Below, piece by piece: positions 1 through 9,109 of a stretch of 55,044 nt of DNA. Under the pieces are notes generated by a model that had not been told where the DNA came from, did not search any database, and saw only the letters and a program-made list of their open reading frames with translations. Origin of the DNA: Nostoc sp. CCCryo 231-06 (GTDB taxonomy: Bacteria; Cyanobacteriota; Cyanobacteriia; Cyanobacteriales; Nostocaceae); the NCBI GenBank assembly GCA_023522315.1, contig JAHCSU010000063.1, forward strand, positions 1 to 55,044, in the 5' to 3' direction. The position numbers and the translations under genes were made by a program. Every line of letters starts with the position of its first letter. The stretch's first letter is position 1.

Positions 1-1113
1 AGCCAGACATTGGAAATCTTCGTGTATTACACGATGAAGTGCGGAATGTGGGCTTGATAGAATATTACACAATTCATCAATTTGTTGATTTTTTTCTTGA
101 ATCAGTGTATTAGCTAAAACTTGTAACTGCCGGACATTTTCTAGTTTGGCATTATCTATTGCTTCGAGTTCACTTTTTAAGAATGTTTGGAATCGATAAT
201 AAGAAGCTTTATTACCTTTATTGCTAGACTCAAACAACCTTTCTAATTCCCCAGCTACTACTTCACTTCCACCGTCAAGCACAATATTTAGCAGTGGTTT
301 TGCCCATTGTAATAGTCCCCATTTTTTAACTTCGTCATAAGGGTAGACACTGGTCAGGGAACCAGTACCCAAGGATACTAATAAGACATCCTCTGTATTC
401 AGGACTTGTTTGTTTTCTTGTCTACTAATCTGCGCTTCTATAATAGCCAAATTAGCTGGATTATTGGCGACTACTCCGCCATCAACTAAAGTATAGAAGC
501 CGTTGGTATTATGGGAACTAGAAACGCGATAGGGAGCAAAATAAGTTGGAGTTGCACTAGTTGCTAATGCTGCATCTGTGAGCGTAAAACCTGCACATAA
601 CTTGCGAAATTTTTTCGATTCTGTCTGTTGTTTTTCCAGTTTGTTAGTAAAGAATATCGGAATTCGCTGCTCGATATCGTAGCTAGTTACAAAAACTTCT
701 TTGAGATTATTTTCTAGAGGAGTATCACCAAAATATTGCCTAATAATTTCTTCTCTGCCTTCAGAAGAATATTTTGGTTGAACGAATATATCTTCTAGCT
801 GACCGAGTATTTGTTCCCAGAATGGCTCGTAAAATATCTCAGCCCCGTACTCAAGATATATTTGGAGGAGATCCTCAGCACTATATTGGGCAGTGGGTGG
901 GGTATCAGTTGCCTCTAAATCTAATCGGGGTTTAGTTAATCCGAGTGCCAGAATTCCTCCGCTGGAAGTGCCAGAAATTAAATCGAACAAACTAAAAATC
1001 GGCTTTTGTGTCCGCTTTTCAATTTCTGCCAGGATCATTGCTGGAATAATGCCTCGAATACCGCCGCCATCAATGGCAAGGATTTTATATTTGGGATTGG
1101 CTTTCGTACTCAT
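1..1113 (-). CDS. Patatin-like phospholipase, 3' end beyond window
   Basis: Read on the minus strand from an ATG at 1113, this frame stays open to the window edge, so the C-terminus is missing. It carries the patatin hallmarks: oxyanion motif DGGGIRG near residue 15, nucleophile motif GTSSGG near residue 48, and a catalytic Asp in a VDGGVVANNPA segment. Patatins are Ser-Asp dyad lipid acyl hydrolases. The catalytic domain closely parallels the LamG-patatin at 38979-41069, but here the N-terminal LamG domain is gone. An AGGAG lies about 14 nt before this ATG; the paralogue has the same linker sequence there, so it may be residual coding rather than a true ribosome binding site. After the point where the paralogue ends (ELCSLLLG), this frame continues through a GCGGAATGTGGG-type repeat (41-52), so the 3' end is probably also altered. 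It lies directly downstream of the ABC transporter. Whether it is functional is uncertain. Confidence 0.8.
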   Translation of the reverse strand, partial: MSTKANPKYKILAIDGGGIRGIIPAMILAEIEKRTQKPIFSLFDLISGTSSGGILALGLTKPRLDLEATDTPPTAQYSAEDLLQIYLEYGAEIFYEPFWEQILGQLEDIFVQPKYSSEGREEIIRQYFGDTPLENNLKEVFVTSYDIEQRIPIFFTNKLEKQQTESKKFRKLCAGFTLTDAALATSATPTYFAPYRVSSSHNTNGFYTLVDGGVVANNPANLAIIEAQISRQENKQVLNTEDVLLVSLGTGSLTSVYPYDEVKKWGLLQWAKPLLNIVLDGGSEVVAGELERLFESSNKGNKASYYRFQTFLKSELEAIDNAKLENVRQLQVLANTLIQEKNQQIDELCNILSSPHSALHRVIHEDFQCLA

Positions 1114-1566
1114 AGTTTTTTGCGATCGCTCCTGAGTTGATGTTTCTGGTTGTTGTTGTTGGATATTGACTGCAACTGTTTGGGCTGTTTCGGATTTTTC
1201 TCCCTTTGGCTGGTTAGTTTGAATATTCGCAGATTTTTCGCTCTGTCTTTTTGTCCCTTTTTTTCCCTTGGTTGTTGTCTGTGTGGGGATGTCAGTTTCT
1301 CCAATGGGGGGAACCTCAACGGACACTTGTTGCAACTCGCCTTCTGCGATCGCAGTTACTTCAATGGAGAGAACTTCTGCAACCGACTGGCTTTCTTCCT
1401 CCAGCAACACAGTTTCCGCAGGTTTTTCCTGATCGGAACTACTTGCTATCTGGCCTTGTCTATCACTCTCGTTCGATGATTGTGTAATTCCAAAGGGAAG
1501 TTGTGCTACATCCCAACTGGGATTGCCACGCAAGTTTTCATCATAGCCATTTCCAGTCTGGTCTAT
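1114..1566 (-). pseudogene. Remnant of LamG end and linker upstream of patatin
   Basis: The patatin frame remains open upstream of its ATG as far as an in-frame TAA at 1567-1569. The translated stretch begins with the end of a LamG-like domain (GNGYDENLRGNPSWD, compare KSYQGNFRGNPTWE in the gene at 38979). It continues as a Gln/Glu/Thr-rich linker like the one in that paralogue. Upstream of 1567 there are stops in this frame, and only a short piece resembling the preceding LamG residues can be matched. This shows that the left copy once encoded a LamG-patatin fusion whose 5' part was deleted against the end of the ABC transporter gene. TTG or GTG codons inside the stretch could still serve as starts, so an N-terminally extended protein cannot be excluded. 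Confidence 0.6.
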
Positions 1567-1616
1567 TTATTCTCAACAAAGCTATCACCTCGACAACATT
1601 AGTTAATAATATGGTG

Positions 1617-3647
1617 CTAAAGTCTTACCCACTTCAATATTTTTGGGTTTTTGTTATAGTGGTAAGTTAAACCATCTTTAGTAGTTATGGATTGGTCTTT
1701 GCTTGCCTTGCTTCTAACGGTACTAATTGAATAGTTTGTTAATATCTGCATTTCTTGATGAGAAAATCCTTCGATTGTGTCTATTTCTAACGTTATTTCT
1801 GGTTGGATTTCGGATTTTTTGTTAGGAAAATTATCTATTTTGATTTCAGATTCTTGAGTAGGATTCGTGACAATTTCTTTTGCTTTTTGAAGCCGATAAT
1901 CGTACACGGTTAAAAGTTGCCAACTGGAATCTTGTGATAGTTCCAGAACCCATTGATGATAATCAAATAGACTTTCTCGATGTCCAACACTAATAAATGT
2001 TGTTTTCGTTGATTGTAACTGTTGATATAAACTTCCTTCATTTTTTAAATCCAAAGCACTGGTTGCTTCATCTAAGATAGTAAAACTAGGGTGAGTAACT
2101 AACAGTCGTGCAAAAGCAAGGCGTTGTTGTTCTCCAACCGATAATATGTTCTCCCAAGGAACTTCTGTATCGAAACCATCAACTCGACTTAGTAAGTTTT
2201 GCAGATTAACTTGTTGCAAAAATTCTTTGAGTTCTGCATCGGTTATCTGACGATTTGTATTAGGATAAAGCAACTGTTCACGCAATGTTCCTAAAATTAT
2301 ATAAGGGCGTTGGGGCAAAAATAACACTTCTTCTAGGGGAGGTCGTACCAGACGACCAGTACCCGCATTCCACAAACCTGCGATCGCTCTCAACAAAGAA
2401 CTTTTACCTCGCCCACTCGGCCCAACAATCAATAAGCCTTCTCCTGGTTGAACAGAAAGTGACAAATCTTCAACGATCACCTGCTCATAGTTTGGCGTTT
2501 GTAAGGTGACATTCTCGAAAGCTAAACGGTTTTCTTCTATTGTTTGAATAGTACTGACATTCTCTGGTTGTTTGGTAACTGCTTCTAATGCATCTGAAAA
2601 CTCAGATAAACGCTCAACATAACTGGAAAATCGTCCGGAATTCCCAAATTCTCTAATTAATGTTGCCATAGCCGAGGCAAACTGATTACAAGCTATACTG
2701 GCTTGGACAACTTCTCCGAAATCAGCTTGACCACTCATATATAAAGGTGCGAGTACCAGATATGGGAATATTTGGATAGCAGACTTATATGCTCCGTCAA
2801 AAAGTTCTTGATTGTTCTCCCAATTAATCTTGCGTTCGACATTTTTCAGGAGATTAATAAATCTTCGTTGAATTATATTAGATTCTTGGTTTTCTCCCTG
2901 AAAAAAAGCTATTGATTCAGCGTGATTACGAACATGAGTCAGACAATAATTGTATTCTGCTTTCAGTTCTAATTCTTCTTGATTAATTTTATTCAATTGT
3001 TGACCTAAGTAAATAGCAATCAAGTTACCTACGATTGTATAAACAACCAAAACAATTGCAATAAATTGGGAAATTGACCAAAGAATTACTAAAAAAGTAG
3101 TCATTTCCAGCACTTTTTCTAGGAAAATAGCTGAAAAACTCAAAGTATTACTGGTAATGGGTTCGATTTCTTGCGATATTCGTTGATCTGGGTTATCAAC
3201 ATCGGATCTAAAGTTGATTTTATAATAGGCACGATTGCTCAAATATTTTGATAATATGTGATTATTTAACCATTTGTACCAATCAAGAGCAATTTTTTTT
3301 CTGACAAGTTTAGAAAATCCGTTTAAGAGTGTTATGCAGACAAGAGCAGCGCCGAAAACTACTATCGTATTAATAAAGTTAGGATAATCTTTCTCTTCAA
3401 TGACATCGGTTATATAGCGAGTAACGAAGCTATTAAAGGCAGTTACGCCCACTAGCGCGATTATTAATAAAATCAGGAGAATTAGCATCCCCCATATACG
3501 AATCACGTCTGGAAATACTCTTTCCCCGGACTCTGTTGGATACCAGTAAGGCTGAACGATCGCTCTTACATTCTCCCAAAACTTATTAGAAGCCGGAGGA
3601 GAAGGATCATTCTTTAAGGATTGACCGCGAGAAACTTTGGTTTGCAT
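1617..3647 (-). CDS. SbmA/BacA-like ABC transporter, fused permease and ATPase
   Basis: A 676-residue half-transporter with several hydrophobic segments in residues 45-310, then one nucleotide-binding domain. That domain has Walker A GPSGRGKSS, a signature-like LSVGEQQR, Walker B FTILDE and a switch His in SVGHRE. The layout matches the ABC_membrane_2 (SbmA/BacA, peroxisomal ABCD) family, whose members move peptides or acyl compounds across the inner membrane. The last 55 or so residues form a short extension that is also present in the paralogue at 41768-43783. The two ATPase domains are nearly identical by eye, while the membrane domains have diverged more. It lies 232 bp after the MFS gene on the same strand at the distal end of the aeruginosin-type operon. 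Export of that product is therefore a likely role, by inference. Confidence 0.88.
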   Translation of the reverse strand: MQTKVSRGQSLKNDPSPPASNKFWENVRAIVQPYWYPTESGERVFPDVIRIWGMLILLILLIIALVGVTAFNSFVTRYITDVIEEKDYPNFINTIVVFGAALVCITLLNGFSKLVRKKIALDWYKWLNNHILSKYLSNRAYYKINFRSDVDNPDQRISQEIEPITSNTLSFSAIFLEKVLEMTTFLVILWSISQFIAIVLVVYTIVGNLIAIYLGQQLNKINQEELELKAEYNYCLTHVRNHAESIAFFQGENQESNIIQRRFINLLKNVERKINWENNQELFDGAYKSAIQIFPYLVLAPLYMSGQADFGEVVQASIACNQFASAMATLIREFGNSGRFSSYVERLSEFSDALEAVTKQPENVSTIQTIEENRLAFENVTLQTPNYEQVIVEDLSLSVQPGEGLLIVGPSGRGKSSLLRAIAGLWNAGTGRLVRPPLEEVLFLPQRPYIILGTLREQLLYPNTNRQITDAELKEFLQQVNLQNLLSRVDGFDTEVPWENILSVGEQQRLAFARLLVTHPSFTILDEATSALDLKNEGSLYQQLQSTKTTFISVGHRESLFDYHQWVLELSQDSSWQLLTVYDYRLQKAKEIVTNPTQESEIKIDNFPNKKSEIQPEITLEIDTIEGFSHQEMQILTNYSISTVRSKASKDQSITTKDGLTYHYNKNPKILKWVRL

Positions 3648-3879
3648 ATTCTAAAATAAGCTGAACATCTTTTTTGATTGAATGACAAAAATACTAACCG
3701 ATGAAAAAACACAGGATTTAATGTAGATCAGAAATGTTGAATCTAGATACAAAAATTTTCCGATTTATAGACTAAGTTAACAATTACCTATTTTCAAAAA
3801 TCGAAAATTCAGAAAATAAAATAATAATAATTGAAAATTAGTAGAGCTTTTAATCAACCACTACTATGCAACGCCAAAT

Positions 3880-5271
3880 TTAGGATATCAAAGAAACTGC
3901 GTCATTCTTACTAGAAACTGTATCAGCAGCTATTGCAACTGCATTACTAACATTAGGCAGTTCATCTTCCACAAACCGCAAGCGAGGGTACAAGTAGGCA
4001 ATAGAGGTTTCTAAAATGGTCAAGACTCCCATAATCATCAGTAGAAGTCCCATCCCACGACCTGACCCAACACCGATGATTTGTCCGATGCTTCCTGCAA
4101 AAAAACCGTTAGTAGCCATTAAGGGTTCAAAAACCTTCTCGGCTAAAGGCCCAATGGTGATGTAGCCTAAAGGGAAAGCAGCTGCTTCAATCGCTCCTTT
4201 GATCGCAAAAACTCTACCTTGCACACTAGGTTCTACTTTATTTTGCATGACAGCTTGTGTGGAACTGGAAATGATCGGTTGTGTTAGGAAAAATAAGAAG
4301 ATACCAACAGTGAAGATGACAAGGGAGGCTTGCAAACCGGCGACGAAAATAAATACGCCACTCAAAAGCATACACCCGTATATGGCATATATGTTGTGTT
4401 CTAGTCCTCCCCAGATGCTGACGAGCAAGCCACCTGCCAGAATCGCAATGCCAAATAGCGAAAGAATAGTTCCTAGAAAGCTTACCGAAACAAAATTTAA
4501 CACTAGCGGGATAGTGATGACATTAATACCTCCCACAAGATAAAAGCTGGAAGCTGAGAATAACACTAGTCCCAGCAGTCCTGGTCGAGCAATCAAATAT
4601 GTCAATCCGTAAGTTGCTTCACTCATAAATGAACTTTTTCCAGTTGCAACAGCACTTGTGTTGACTTCCGGGAACCGAACCAGCATCAGCGAGACAACAG
4701 CAATAAATACAGCCGTTACGTGAAACAAAATAATTCCTTGCAAATGGACAATGCTTAGTAAAACACCTCCGAGAGTTGGTGCAATGATTAGGGAAATACC
4801 AAACATCAGACTCATTAGCCCGTTGGCACGATTAAGGTGCTGTTTTGGCACTAGTAAGACTGTTGATGCTGTATAAGCAGGTGTGTGAAAAGCCATGAAA
4901 ACAGCAGTGAAGGTATTGGCTAGGTAAATGTGCCACACTTCTAACCGACCGATGATAAATAAAACGCCGATCGCAATCGTTCCCAAACACGCCAAGACAT
5001 CAGCGATAATCATCGTCTTTCGGCGATCCCACTTATCTACCAGAGGCCCAGCGATCGGGGAAATTAAGATTAGCGGTAGAGTATTGAACAGAGAGACTAA
5101 AGCAAACTGGGTAACTGATCCGGTGCGATCGTAAACCCAGATATCTAAGGCAAAGGCAGTGGTACTCGAACCAATTAAGGCGATCAACTGTCCTACCCAA
5201 ACAATGATAAATAGCCGCATTTCCTGTAAAACAGTCAGCCTTGTTTTTTCCATAATCTTTACATCTGACAT
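3880..5271 (-). CDS. MFS transporter, likely natural-product exporter
   Basis: A 463-residue, very hydrophobic protein with about 12 predicted membrane segments. It has the loop 2-3 MFS signature GPLVDKWDRRK near residues 79-89. The length and the DHA1/EntS-like pattern fit proton-driven drug or siderophore exporters. The gene starts 83 bp after the stop of the upstream NRPS gene (5355-8873) on the same strand, so it probably shares its transcript. A role in exporting the aeruginosin-type peptide, or self-protection, is inferred from position only. The start gives MSDVKIMEKTRL; the second Met, six residues in, is an alternative. Confidence 0.85.
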   Translation of the reverse strand: MSDVKIMEKTRLTVLQEMRLFIIVWVGQLIALIGSSTTAFALDIWVYDRTGSVTQFALVSLFNTLPLILISPIAGPLVDKWDRRKTMIIADVLACLGTIAIGVLFIIGRLEVWHIYLANTFTAVFMAFHTPAYTASTVLLVPKQHLNRANGLMSLMFGISLIIAPTLGGVLLSIVHLQGIILFHVTAVFIAVVSLMLVRFPEVNTSAVATGKSSFMSEATYGLTYLIARPGLLGLVLFSASSFYLVGGINVITIPLVLNFVSVSFLGTILSLFGIAILAGGLLVSIWGGLEHNIYAIYGCMLLSGVFIFVAGLQASLVIFTVGIFLFFLTQPIISSSTQAVMQNKVEPSVQGRVFAIKGAIEAAAFPLGYITIGPLAEKVFEPLMATNGFFAGSIGQIIGVGSGRGMGLLLMIMGVLTILETSIAYLYPRLRFVEDELPNVSNAVAIAADTVSSKNDAVSLIS

Positions 5272-5354
5272 ATAAGTTAAGTACCTAAACAGAATTAATT
5301 ACACGTATTCTTATTGTGTTCCTCCTGCCCCCTTCTCCCTGCTGTTATATGTAC

Positions 5355-8300
5355 CTACATTGCACGGCATTGAGAATTATGCCGATTAAATAGTAAGGAA
5401 AGATCAGTCAGGCGGCATTCGGGATTAGTAATTAGAAGCTCAAGTAACACTAGAAACTGAGTTACCGCACGGCTAATAGTAGTAGCATCAAACAAATTTA
5501 TTTTGTAGCACCATTTCCCTTCTATACTTCCTAATGTTGTTTGTTGAAGATAAATATCCCAATCAAACTCCGCTGTTTTACTTTCAATTGACCAGGGATG
5601 AACAGTCAAATTTGTCAGTTGAGCTAATATCCAAAACTCAAGTTGAGTCAAAGAGATTGGCAACTCTTTTGTGTTTCGGGGTACTGGTTTGAGAGATGGA
5701 GTTATGAGTACCAAATCGTTTTGGCGGTATTCTGAAATTTGCCGATCTAGCTCGACTACTGTCGGGTAATCAAACAGACAGCTTATAGGTAACTCCACTT
5801 TGAAGGTTTCTCGCAACCGAGCAATGACTTGCATTGCTGATAGGGAATGCCCTCCTAATGCAAAGAAGTTGTCGTGGATACCAACTTTTTCTAGCCCTAA
5901 AACATCACTCCAGATTGCTGTCAAAACTTCTTCAGTTGCAGTACGGGGTGGGATTAAGTCTGTAGAGATGTTACGTGTTTCCCGACTCAAAGGTGCTGGT
6001 AAAGCACGGCGTTCTACTTTACCACTGGGTGTTAGAGGTAGAGCATCCAGCAACTTTACAAAAGCAGAAGGTAGCATATATTCGGGTAGCTTTTGCTTGA
6101 GGTAACAAAGCAGTTCGCTGGTGTCTAGGTGGTGTTTGGGGACAATGTAAGCGACTAGGCGCTTGCTTCCTGGTTGGTCAAATCTTGCGATAACTACTGC
6201 TTCTTTTACCTGCGGGTGGGCGACGAGTACGGTTTCAATTTCTCCCAGTTCAATGCGAAAACCCCGCACCTTCACTTGATTGTCAATTCGACCGAGAAAT
6301 TCGATGTTGCCATCAGCTAAATATCGAGCGCGATCGCCTGTTTTATACAAACGATTCCCATCCTTGGTAATGAATTTCTCAGCGGTCAATTCTGGGGAAT
6401 TAATGTAACTTCTGGCGATCGCCACACCGCCAATATACAGTTCTCCGGGAACTCCAATTGGTAATGGTTGCAGATGGCGGTCAAAGATGTAGATTTGCGT
6501 ATTTGCGATCGCTCGACCAATGGGCGGAAGTGGCGACCAACTGCTGGCAGCATCTTTTAATGTAAAACTTGTTACTACATGGCTTTCCGTTGGCCCATAC
6601 TGATTTTGCAGCGTACAATCAGGAAGCTCCCTAAAAAATTTGACTAAATCAGGAGTAATATGTAACTGTTCTCCTGCCGTCATAATCTGACGCAAAAATG
6701 CAGGATAGGATTGAGCAATAGAGGCAGCATGGGCTAATTGCTGAAGGGCGACGAAGGGTAAAAATAGTCTTGCCACCTTTTCTTGGGCAATTAACTGTAA
6801 TAATGCGAACCCATCCTTCTGTACTTTTTCGGTGATTAAAACTAAGGTTCCGCCGTTACACCAGGTAGAGAAGATTTCTTGAAAAGAGACATCGAAACTG
6901 ATAGAAGCAAATTGCAAAGTTTTGGTACAACTAAAAGCACTTTCGTTGATTTGCCAATGTAAAAGGTTCGCTAGAGAACGGTGACTCATGGCTACACCTT
7001 TGGGTTTGCCGGTTGAGCCAGAAGTATACATGACATAAGCTAAGTTCTCTGGTGTCACTCCACTAACAGGATTTTCCTGACTGTTTTGGCAGAAATCCGA
7101 TGTATCTAAGGAAACTACTTTTAATGACGGCTGAGATAACGGAATTGACGAATCTGTGAGCAATACCGATGCTTGAGAATCGCTCAAAATATAAGTCAAG
7201 CGTTCTTGGGGCGATCGCGGATCTAAGGGTACGTAAGCACCACCAGCTTTGAGGATTGCCAAAAGTCCTACTACCATCGATACAGAACGCTCAATGCAAA
7301 TCCCAACCCGCACTTCTGGTTTTACACCAAGTTTTTGGAGATAGTGCGCTAACTTGTTAGCCTGACAATTTAACTGCTGGTAAGTCAGTTGTTGGGATTG
7401 GAATGAGACTGCTACTGCATCCGGTGTCCGTTCCACCTGTTCTTCAAACAACTGAGCGATACATTTGTGAGGATAATCTGTTTGGGTATCATTCCATACT
7501 AAGATTTGGCGTTGCTCAGTGGCAGTTAGCATGGATATCTCTGCTACTGTCTCCTCGACGTTAGCGATCATACCCTCTAACAAAGTCACAAGATGCCCCA
7601 TCATTCGGTTAATCGTTTCAGCATCAAAGCGGCTACCATCATAAAGAATGCGTAGAGATAATTCTTGTCCTGGTACAGCGATGACTGTGAGCGGATAATT
7701 TGTTTGTTCAATGACTCGCCGTTTGGTAATCTGGATGCTGCCACCTGGATTTGATAAAGATGTATCGTGTGGGTAGTTCTCAAACACCACAATACTTTCA
7801 AACAAAGGTAATTCTTGGGGAATTTCACTAATAGCCTGAATTTCTACTAACGGAAACCAAGAATACTGCGATCGCTCTACCTGTTGAGTCTGCAATTCCC
7901 TCAGCCATTGCCATAAAGGAGTTGCTGTTGGTACTTTCACCCTGACTGGTAGGGTATTAATGAATAGTCCCACCATAGATTCTCCCCCCGATAAAGTGGG
8001 AGGACGACCAGACACAGTTGCGCCAAATACTAGCTCAGACTCATCAGTGTAGCGATTGAGTAAAAGCGCCCAAGCAGCTTGGACGAAAGTTGAAAGTGTC
8101 AGATGATACTGCTGTCCCTGAGACTGTAAAGCAGCAGTTATAGTTGCCGATAAACAGCAGTGCTGCTCGTGGTAGGTTTTTGGTTGTTGTAAATTGTGCG
8201 CCTCACCCCGATTTAGTTGCAAACGGGTAGGGTTAGTAAAACCTTGAAGTTGTTGCCGCCAAAATATTTCTGCTGCTCTTAAATCTTGTTGCTGTAGCCA

Positions 8301-8873
8301 ATTTATGTAATATCGGTAAGGACGGGGAGTATTTAAATATAAATATTTGCCTTTAAGTAAGGCATTGTAAAATTCAAAAACTTCTTTGCAGAGAATTGGC
8401 CAACTCCAGCCATCAATCAGCAGGTGATGAAAGCTCGAGACAAATTCGTAAATATCATCAGCGATTTGAATTAAGCTAAATCGCACAAGTGGAGCTTTGT
8501 CAAGGACGAAGCCTTGAACTCGATCTACTTGTAAGAAAGCTTCTAGACGCTCTTGTTGTTCTGCTGGAGATAAGGAACGCCAATCATAATTCTGCCAAGG
8601 CAACTCCACTTGCTTACATACTACCTGAAGAGGCTTTTCCTGCTTTTCCCAAACCACAAGGGTACGCAAAACTGGGTGACGCTTCATTACTCGCATACAG
8701 GCCTGCTGAAGCACTGTAATCTCTAGATTTCCAGAGAGCGTTAAACAGAACTGCTCAAGATATACTCCTGATTTTGGCTCGTGCAGAGTATGAAAAAGCA
8801 TACCCTGTTGCATAGGAGAAAGAGGGTAAATAGATTCAATATTTTTATTTTTAATTATTTGTAGTTTGCTCAT
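5355..8873 (-). CDS. aerG2: NRPS, C-A-PCP plus collapsed condensation domain (AerG2-like)
   Basis: 1172 residues. The condensation domain (about 13-440, HHLLIDGW at 149-156) begins YPLSPMQQGMLFH, a start typical of condensation domains that accept D-configured donors. The adenylation domain spans about 470-960, with A3 YTSGSTGKPKG, A5 YGPTE, A7 YKTGD and A10 GKVERR. Hand alignment to GrsA gives the pocket code D661 V662 Q665 F704 M731 A733 Q758 V766 V767 K, which resembles proline-type codes. The PCP carries GGHS with Ser1010. The tail 1070-1162 aligns only with the first dozen and last 65 residues of a condensation domain; about 350 residues including the HHxxxDG motif are absent. No thioesterase or reductase follows. 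The head and layout look like a duplicate of the NRPS at 18943-23829 with the second condensation core and last PCP deleted. The substrate is uncertain; an analogue of the bicyclic core or a proline-like residue is possible. Confidence 0.88.
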   Translation of the reverse strand: MSKLQIIKNKNIESIYPLSPMQQGMLFHTLHEPKSGVYLEQFCLTLSGNLEITVLQQACMRVMKRHPVLRTLVVWEKQEKPLQVVCKQVELPWQNYDWRSLSPAEQQERLEAFLQVDRVQGFVLDKAPLVRFSLIQIADDIYEFVSSFHHLLIDGWSWPILCKEVFEFYNALLKGKYLYLNTPRPYRYYINWLQQQDLRAAEIFWRQQLQGFTNPTRLQLNRGEAHNLQQPKTYHEQHCCLSATITAALQSQGQQYHLTLSTFVQAAWALLLNRYTDESELVFGATVSGRPPTLSGGESMVGLFINTLPVRVKVPTATPLWQWLRELQTQQVERSQYSWFPLVEIQAISEIPQELPLFESIVVFENYPHDTSLSNPGGSIQITKRRVIEQTNYPLTVIAVPGQELSLRILYDGSRFDAETINRMMGHLVTLLEGMIANVEETVAEISMLTATEQRQILVWNDTQTDYPHKCIAQLFEEQVERTPDAVAVSFQSQQLTYQQLNCQANKLAHYLQKLGVKPEVRVGICIERSVSMVVGLLAILKAGGAYVPLDPRSPQERLTYILSDSQASVLLTDSSIPLSQPSLKVVSLDTSDFCQNSQENPVSGVTPENLAYVMYTSGSTGKPKGVAMSHRSLANLLHWQINESAFSCTKTLQFASISFDVSFQEIFSTWCNGGTLVLITEKVQKDGFALLQLIAQEKVARLFLPFVALQQLAHAASIAQSYPAFLRQIMTAGEQLHITPDLVKFFRELPDCTLQNQYGPTESHVVTSFTLKDAASSWSPLPPIGRAIANTQIYIFDRHLQPLPIGVPGELYIGGVAIARSYINSPELTAEKFITKDGNRLYKTGDRARYLADGNIEFLGRIDNQVKVRGFRIELGEIETVLVAHPQVKEAVVIARFDQPGSKRLVAYIVPKHHLDTSELLCYLKQKLPEYMLPSAFVKLLDALPLTPSGKVERRALPAPLSRETRNISTDLIPPRTATEEVLTAIWSDVLGLEKVGIHDNFFALGGHSLSAMQVIARLRETFKVELPISCLFDYPTVVELDRQISEYRQNDLVLITPSLKPVPRNTKELPISLTQLEFWILAQLTNLTVHPWSIESKTAEFDWDIYLQQTTLGSIEGKWCYKINLFDATTISRAVTQFLVLLELLITNPECRLTDLSLLFNRHNSQCRAM

Positions 8874-9088
8874 ATAAGGCTATTGTTTGATTTTTGAAAA
8901 GATAGGTACACCTCTTTCTCCAATTTTTATTGTTCCCCGTATAAGATATTATTTCTTACGCTAAAGTCATGAAATCAAATTTATTTATATGACTCCTACT
9001 TAATTTTTGAACAAAACTCAGTGCAACTTTATCCTTTTTTGTTCCCTATTCCCTGTTCCCTGCCCCTCTCCATACGAGTGATTCTCCG

Positions 9089-9108
9089 AATCAAATCGGA
9101 TTCCTATA
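9089..9108. repeat. Single copy of a MITE-like terminal sequence
   Basis: Read on the minus strand, these 20 bases match the left end of the inverted-repeat element at 35662-35767 except for one base. Only one end is present here, between the stop of the sulfotransferase gene and the second NRPS gene. It therefore looks like a solo terminal repeat or decayed element. The rest of the 236-bp gap (8874-9109) holds pyrimidine-rich spacer sequence and no gene that I can see. Confidence 0.45.
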
Positions 9109-9109
9109 A

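Noticed and set aside
893..1487. Several short frames on both strands over the left patatin and its linker
   Set aside because: They lie across the patatin frame and its linker remnant, which have clear homology to the gene at 38979. They show no motifs of their own.
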